Shown here: positions 58,251 through 64,000 of the stretch, one piece after another
How positions within the stretch are numbered: the first letter of the stretch is position 1
Layout: each line of letters begins with the position of its first letter
Source of the DNA: Blastobasis lacticolella
Taxonomy: Eukaryota > Arthropoda > Insecta > Lepidoptera > Blastobasidae
Assembly: GCA_905147135.1 (NCBI GenBank)
Contig: LR990059.1
Location: 17,259,001-17,323,000, forward strand
Direction of reading: 5' to 3'
DNA length: 64,000 nucleotides
The notes under the pieces: model-generated
Database searches by the model: none
Told to the model about the DNA's origin: nothing
What the model saw: only the letters and a program-made list of their open reading frames with translations
Position numbers and translations under genes: made by a program

Positions 58251-58489
58251 CACGGGTATTAAATGCGAATCAATATATTTTAAAACGCAGATAAAAACAT
58301 GTAGGCCTCAGGTATTAAAATGAATATCTACATTTGTATTGGTGCACACGTCAGATTGGAGAGCTTTGATGGAATCGGAGATGTAAAAAACTTCTAATGC
58401 TATCCGATCCCAGCATTGAATTTTCTAATTAGATCTGAATCGATAGGAGTTCGTTCTGGAGGCTGTGTTCTGCACACGCAACAACAAAC
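58251..58489. other. AT-rich spacer
   Basis: No gene was seen. Confidence 0.4.
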
Positions 58490-59030
58490 TGGTTTACATG
58501 GTCTAATCATCGGCGGCGGCGGCGGCGCGGGCGCGGGACGAGGCGCGGACTTTTTCAACATCCGGCGTTGGCCGGCGAATACACCCGTCTAATGTCGCGC
58601 ACTTAGCGATTTATCGGACCCATACACGCTGTTTTTACGAGCATACCGCCTCCGCGAGCGCGTCCTGTCCGCAGTGTTTGTATCGGGACGACGGCGACGG
58701 CCCGATCACTCGACTCTACAAAATAAGACGGCAATACTTAAACTAATGTAAGGAGTTGTGGTCACACGGTGTGGTTAGCTGCATGTCGGTTGCCGTATAA
58801 ATTAGCCGATGGTGTGTAACGCGAATGGAGCGTGATAGCATCGCGCCGCGTTCTAGGAAAACCAAATTAATGCTTCTGCGGCGGAAATACGCGGCCGCGG
58901 GGTTGGACGTTGATCATGTTGGCTGATGGTGTCGTATTGAGAACAAACAACAATAAATCGCGGGCGCGTATCGGCGATCGCCGCCGCCGCGAGAGGACCG
59001 ATCGATCACTCATTTAGATTATTTAACACT
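58490..59030. promoter_or_regulatory. CpG-rich island 26
   Basis: GGC repeat at 58512-58526 and GGCGCGGGCGCG following it. gcgatcgccgccgccgcg near 58973. Confidence 0.35.
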
Positions 59031-59279
59031 CTATCGAACAATTTAGTCCACCCAATGAAATACTTAATACATAAATTCTCATTTAATCGGTGGGAATTTT
59101 GATCAAACGCCTTAATAGGTAAATTTATTTCCTTTAAAAGCGATCGAATTCAAATATGTATTTTCGGCATAATTACTAACTTGTTATACGCCTCTATAGC
59201 AAATGATTGAATTTTTCGGAAACGAGAAATTAACCAGTTTCTAATCTAATTGCAAAAAATAATCCGTTCAGGTTCCGGG
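59031..59279. other. AT-rich spacer
   Basis: No gene was seen. Confidence 0.4.
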
Positions 59280-60070
59280 GCATTATATTTACGAGTCTAC
59301 AAATACGAAATGTGTTATATTTACCGGGGCCGCGTCGATTGAATCCGGTATTGAGGTGCGCGAGTTGTCGAAATTTAAATTAAAGATCAATTTGATTAGA
59401 ATCTAGACAGCGGCGCGCTGTGGGAATGAGCTCATAGAGGCTGCGCGGACGGCGCGGACGTGCTAGGCAGACGGCTCACCACTTTTATGACTAACATGCT
59501 ACATGTAGCGGTGAAGTGGTAAATTAACCGATACAATCAATAATTCAACAATCACGGAGCAGTATATTGACCGTAACCGCCTACACGTGGTACCGCCTTC
59601 GAAACGAGACTATTTTGCATATTGTATTCTAGATACCAATTAGCCAAATCAATTACTTGTAAGGCATTAAATGTGGTCTCAACTGGAACAGGTATGTCGA
59701 TGTTTGGGCACGTACTCGTTTAGCGACGAGCGGGATGGCGAGCGGGGCGCGGGGGCGCGGGGGGCGCTCGTAAACGCCGGCCGTAACCCGAGTGTTCGTG
59801 AGAAGCGAGCGCTGCGGCCGCTGCGCCTGCGCCGCTCCTCCGCCTAAGCGTCGCTCTGCTCTTTCTCTCTGCAAATATAACGGCACCGCTATTGATCGCC
59901 GCCGCAGCACGCGTCCCTCCCCCTCCCCCGGCCCCCTCCCGCCCCAGCTGGTCTAACGTCGTGTCGTGTGTGTAATCCGATTATCTCGTTTGAAACTAAT
60001 TACACGTGCACACGCGGCTTACATTAAGCCTTGATCTATTGGCTGCATTGACGGCCACGTCATTGAAAAG
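59280..60070. promoter_or_regulatory. CpG-rich island 27
   Basis: Near palindrome TGCGCCTGCGCC at 59822. A C-rich run follows near 59918-59946. Confidence 0.36.
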
Positions 60071-60289
60071 AGGATTTGTGTTTCTAAGAAATTAAATTAA
60101 TCTTTTCAATAATTAAGGTCGTATTTATTTCACTTCAATAATAATTGCTGGCTGTTTCAATTGGATAGAATAGAATTAGTGAGTGCACGACAATCTGGCC
60201 CCAATGTTGTGGTATTATTTATATTTCGGTATTGTTTTGTTAATCTTTTTAGAGAATTATTCTAGTCTAATACGATGGGTGATGGTATC

Positions 60290-60740
60290 GTCAATCGTGC
60301 CGCAGAGCCGTCAAGAAGCTTTTAAGCCAGCGGCGCTGCGCGGGCGCAGCGGCCGCGATATGCCGCCGCTTTACGACCGATCGCTATTGCACCTATTCGT
60401 AATAGCATCATAAAAAGTCGTCTAATAAAATCTGCTTCTTTAATCGATAAAAAACTACAGCACACACGCCTACTCAGGTATCCGGTCATAGATTCTCCGA
60501 TCGCAATGTTGCCGAAATGGTATGTCATTAATAATGCACATGATGTATTTGAGTCGCGGGCCGGCGCGGCGGCCGCTTGTCATAGTAATTACTTAACGAC
60601 AGGTGATTTATTAATCGTGCGCACGACGCGGGATGCGCCCCGCCGCCTGCGCGCGCGCACCGCTCCCATTACTGCCTCCGCCGGGCCTCGACGTCTTCGT
60701 CGAATCACCAGCTATTACTTATGCTTTGGGTAGGCAGAAC
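60290..60740. promoter_or_regulatory. CpG-rich island 28 with two palindromes
   Basis: Exact TGCGCGGGCGCA at 60337 (flanked as GCTGCGCGGGCGCAGCGG, as at 32160) and TGCGCGCGCGCA at 60648. Confidence 0.42.
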
Positions 60741-60979
60741 GAAATTATTCGATGATTGAATTTTTTATTATGAGTGAATAGTTGTCAATATTTAAATACG
60801 GTACGTGATTGATGCGTGCTCTGCTAGGAGACATTAACGACTGGATTCTCAACTTTCCGAGTGCGATAATTATTTACCATTTGTCTGCGTATTGAGCTCG
60901 GTTACGGTTATGCACTTGTGGTATATTTCAAAAGGTGGCGTAACATTTTCTTCATGGCGGTGCTTATATTTAAAGTGGT
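60741..60979. other. AT-rich spacer
   Basis: No gene was seen. Confidence 0.4.
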
Positions 60980-61090
60980 AGTGGATATTCCCGGGGCCGG
61001 CGCGGGCGCAATGCAGGGGCGAACGCGGGTTTACTCAATGAAGAAGAATTCAGGACCGATAGTAGGTGAAGCAGTGCCCGATCGCCAAAA
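60980..61090. promoter_or_regulatory. Short GC patch with near palindrome
   Basis: GGCGCGGGCGCA at 60999, one base off the motif. Confidence 0.3.
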
Positions 61091-61489
61091 AAAAATGTTA
61101 ATATTTTTTGACGGTTGTAGCGGTGTAATTTTAATGGATGTGGGAATGAGTGGCGGAGATATATAAAAAAAGTCCAGCGTAGGACGATCCCTAATGAAAG
61201 GACGGACGACATTAATGAACGAAAAACCTGTGGTTGCGGATTACATAAAGCCGAATCGAGTAGATAGCATAGCGTCAGATACCTGGATAACGATAGCTCA
61301 TAGTACTTAGCATACATAGATTAACAAGCCATACATAGCTGAAAACTTACAAGACATACATAGCTGCGTACACTACTTATGTTGGAAATGGCGGAAATGG
61401 CGATTTCTCCGTCGACAACAGCGAAGCTCTTAAATAAATAATAATAACATAACTATAGTAAAAAGAACGGCCCAGCAATATCTTTCAGG
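61091..61489. other. AT-rich spacer
   Basis: The 115-codon minus-strand frame at 60970-61317 has no recognised domain. A short tandem word catacatagctg occurs at 61331 and 61356. Confidence 0.4.
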
Positions 61490-61760
61490 CTCGAACACAT
61501 AAGAACCAGGGTACGCCGCGCCGCTCCCGCCGCTGCCCGGCGCCGCACCCTCCTCCGCTGTTTTATTGCTAATGAAGTCTGCGCTGGAAACCCGACGCCC
61601 GCACTCGCTCTGAAACGCTCCGGGTTAGATAGCTCACCAGTTTTTTCATGAGAATAATGAAACGGCAGTCTCTCACGGCGCTGCGGCGCTGCGCGAGTGG
61701 CCTCGGCCGCCGCTCGAATCGCCTCGCCTTGAGCCGACGGGGAGTGTTCTTTGTTTGTTG
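61490..61760. promoter_or_regulatory. GC-rich island 29
   Basis: CpG-rich, no exact palindrome. Confidence 0.3.
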
Positions 61761-62459
61761 TGGTTAGCGATTGCTATCGTCGACCACTCTACCTAGATAG
61801 GTACGTGGTTTGGCTTATGTGCTAGGCTGCGTCGTTGCTGGCGCTGTTTCGAATAGCTGTGCGTGTGACAGTGTTCACAAAGTTATTTAGTTTGAGTAGC
61901 TATAGTCCGTTTTACGCGAGAACAGTTGTCACAAACAGTAACTTATCACTTTTTACGATCTCTTCAGGATAATACACATAGTACAGATGCCAGACTTCAG
62001 ACCCGGGGTCTCTGGTCTGTGGGATAATATAAAGTTATAACGCGCTTTTTAGGATGCACTTTTAAGGTGTGATACAGCAAAAAATAAAACGTGTAGGGTA
62101 TAATTATACTTATTCTGAACGAGTTTCTGTAGAGAAGCAACTTAATAAAAGTTTAAACTTAATTGTTTCGTGTTATTGCAAATAATAGGTACCTACAATG
62201 GACCAGTCAAGCTGCCTGTGTAATAACATGCTGAGGCATTTCAGCGTAGTCCTGATCACTATGAACGAAATAATTTACCGCACTCCATCAGGTATGATAT
62301 TACAGTCGACTGGACATTTTGGTAAAGTGGACGTTTTAATGCAGTGCATGAATTGGACGTACAAGGATAATTGCGGCCTTCTAGTTCCAGCTCAGTATAC
62401 TTCAGAATTCCAAAGTCCAAAAGTCTATTTGTACTTATTGTAAAGGAAATGTACTAGAT
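61761..62459. other. AT-rich spacer
   Basis: An 81-codon plus-strand frame (62198-62443, begins MDQSSCLCNN) has an ATG start and ordinary composition, but no domain I recognise. Not called as a gene. Confidence 0.35.
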
Positions 62460-62660
62460 ATTTAATACACGAAGTCAGGCGACTCCAACCGCGCCGTCCG
62501 TTGTTCCAGCGAGCGCTCGTAAGCGGAGAATCCAATAACTCGAACCTCTACACTTTGCGCTACTCTCGTGTCATAAAACATTAGTTAGGCCGACTCGGCG
62601 CTCGCAGTGCGCAGGCGCAAATATTTATTGCCCCGCGTCATCTCGGACGATTTACAGAAA
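62460..62660. promoter_or_regulatory. GC-rich island 30 with palindrome
   Basis: Exact TGCGCAGGCGCA at 62608, the complement of the 37206 site. Confidence 0.38.
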
Positions 62661-62749
62661 CACGTACGCGGTGTAAATAAAAATGTTGGACGATAATGGC
62701 CTATAAACGAATATTGCAACTCATGATGCGAAGGTGTCCGTGTAAATTG

Positions 62750-63060
62750 TGATCCTTAGCGTGAAAGTTGTTTAATGTTCCCGTTGGGTCGCGCCGCGCG
62801 CCGGCGGCGGGATGCGCCCGCGCCGCGCCGAATCCAGCCGTTTGGGTTTTATTGGAGTAACGGTTCCCGGGCAAATGAGCTGCGGAGAGTGCGGCGCGGG
62901 CGGGGGGCGGGGGCGTAAGTCATCTGCATGCCGGCTTCTCCCCCTCCGCCTCGCTGCGAGCCCCGGAACAGCCTGCGGCGCGGAATCGGTGCGCTGCGGC
63001 CCTGCAGCCCGCGGCCCCGGAATTCGCAACAAGTGCCATCGACATTATACTCGCTAATTA
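62750..63060. promoter_or_regulatory. CpG-rich island 31
   Basis: Near palindrome TGCGCCCGCGCC at 62813. gcgcgggcggggggcggggg near 62895. Confidence 0.36.
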
Positions 63061-63129
63061 CACTCTCCAGACACAAAGTATTATGAAATGCACTCTTATT
63101 CATGTTCTGTTTTTGTTTTACAACTCTGA

Positions 63130-63205
63130 CGACCTGAACAGCACAGCGGCTATGCGAGAATATAATTTACATGCAGGATGCGGGTTCAATTCCTGCAGTG
63201 ATGAT
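63130..63205 (+). repeat. Possible decayed tRNA-derived SINE head
   Basis: cgacctgaacagc resembles the start of the family K head (cgacctgagtggttc). gggttcaattcctgc is B-box-like at about the right distance. No clear body follows. Confidence 0.35.
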
Positions 63206-63957
63206 TTTTAAGCTTCTGTTCGGGATCAGGGTTTTTAAGCTTGTCTTTAAAAACTTATCTAACATCGAATGTGAGACTTAAGTGTGGAGCGATTTCCTGT
63301 GATTCTTTGTTTATTTGGGAAAGCACAATAGTTTCAGCCTTTTCTATTTTATTTGCCGCAACATGCATATGGCTAATAATTCTTTCAGTCAACGCGTAGC
63401 CATTACTGCCGCCATAAACACAAACCGCACCATCATGTTTCCAGTTAGATGTTACGGTTAGGCATAAGTGTGATATGCGTAGGAAAGTGAAGTGTCAGTC
63501 GTTTAGTGAACTCGCGGCGGCGGCGCGGGGCAATAACCGTGGATCACGGCGCGGCGGCTCGCGCGCAGGTGCGACGCCCGCGCCCACACATTTCACGCAT
63601 TGCTCCAAATTTATGATGACACTCCAATAACTTGGCCTCCTTGGACCTCTCCACGTTGGCTTATGTAAATGTTTGTCGCTTCCCTCAATAGGCACTTATG
63701 CCGTGACCATTTCTAGTAAATTTACTTATTAAGTCGTGTTGAAGAATAGACGTGAATGAGACAGCGTGAGGTGGGCGGGGCAACGGCGGCTGCCATCTCA
63801 ATGCCATCAATAATGAGGCGCGGCAGTCATCAGCGTGTGCTACACACACCCAACCCATTATAGCTAATTCTTTACATATTACCTACTTAGTTATGATTCG
63901 GAATAGGTCTTTGGAAACAGATATTTTACTACGTATCGTATAGCGGCGACTAATGCC
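63206..63957. other. Spacer with short GC patches
   Basis: 63500-63600 is CpG-rich without an exact palindrome. The rest is unrecognised. Confidence 0.38.
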
Positions 63958-64000
63958 ATTTTTTATGTTTTTCGGCAGACAAACAGCCAAGCGGGCCACC
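63958..64000 (+). repeat. Repeat family C, cut by the window end
   Basis: ttttatgtttttcggcagac and aagcgggccacc match the start of the copies at 34131 and 46346. Confidence 0.65.

Noticed and set aside
9939..62619. Straightforward NRF-1 sites
   Set aside because: The half-sites fit, but none of the 20 exact copies has the canonical AY core; only the separate site at 38116 does. Kept as an open motif instead.

Overview
The window looks like a gene-poor stretch of a lepidopteran (moth or butterfly) nuclear genome. Three things suggest this. The intergenic DNA is AT-rich, with frequent TAGGTACCTAC-type words. It carries tRNA-headed SINEs and LINE 3' ends finishing in ATGATGATG or AATAAATAAA tails, of kinds that are common in Lepidoptera. 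It also has sharply bounded CpG-rich islands. No intact host protein-coding gene can be supported. The long open frames are almost all inside the CpG-rich islands, where stop codons are rare in every frame.

Layout: 1-8.4 kb is repeat-rich, with two Jockey-like LINE remnants, a G-rich minisatellite, a TA-flanked MITE, an RTE-like reverse transcriptase remnant and a SINE. From 8.4 to 38.2 kb, GC-rich islands alternate with AT-rich spacers holding scattered SINE, LINE and MITE fragments. One island (about 13.05-13.24 kb) has a TATA-like box, a short start-codon segment and a consensus splice donor, so it may be the first exon of a gene lying mostly outside the window. From 38.9 to 41.1 kb there is a Penelope-like element (PLE) with reverse transcriptase and GIY-YIG endonuclease domains in one reading frame, broken by three in-frame TAA codons; a hammerhead-like core follows it. 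From 41.2 to 46.8 kb is a dense pile of repeats, including a 2-kb element with inverted arms of about 460 bp. From 47 to 64 kb the island/spacer pattern resumes, with islands closer together.

The most unusual signal is a recurring 12-bp imperfect palindrome, TGCGC-NN-GCGCA. By eye I find 20 exact copies, and many one-mismatch copies, nearly all inside the GC islands and absent from the transposon-dense parts. It resembles an NRF-1/Erect-wing site, but the central dinucleotide is mostly GG/CC/CG rather than the canonical AY. A plausible inference is that the window is the regulatory gene desert of a developmental gene, with the islands as conserved noncoding or promoter-like elements. The sequence alone does not identify the gene.
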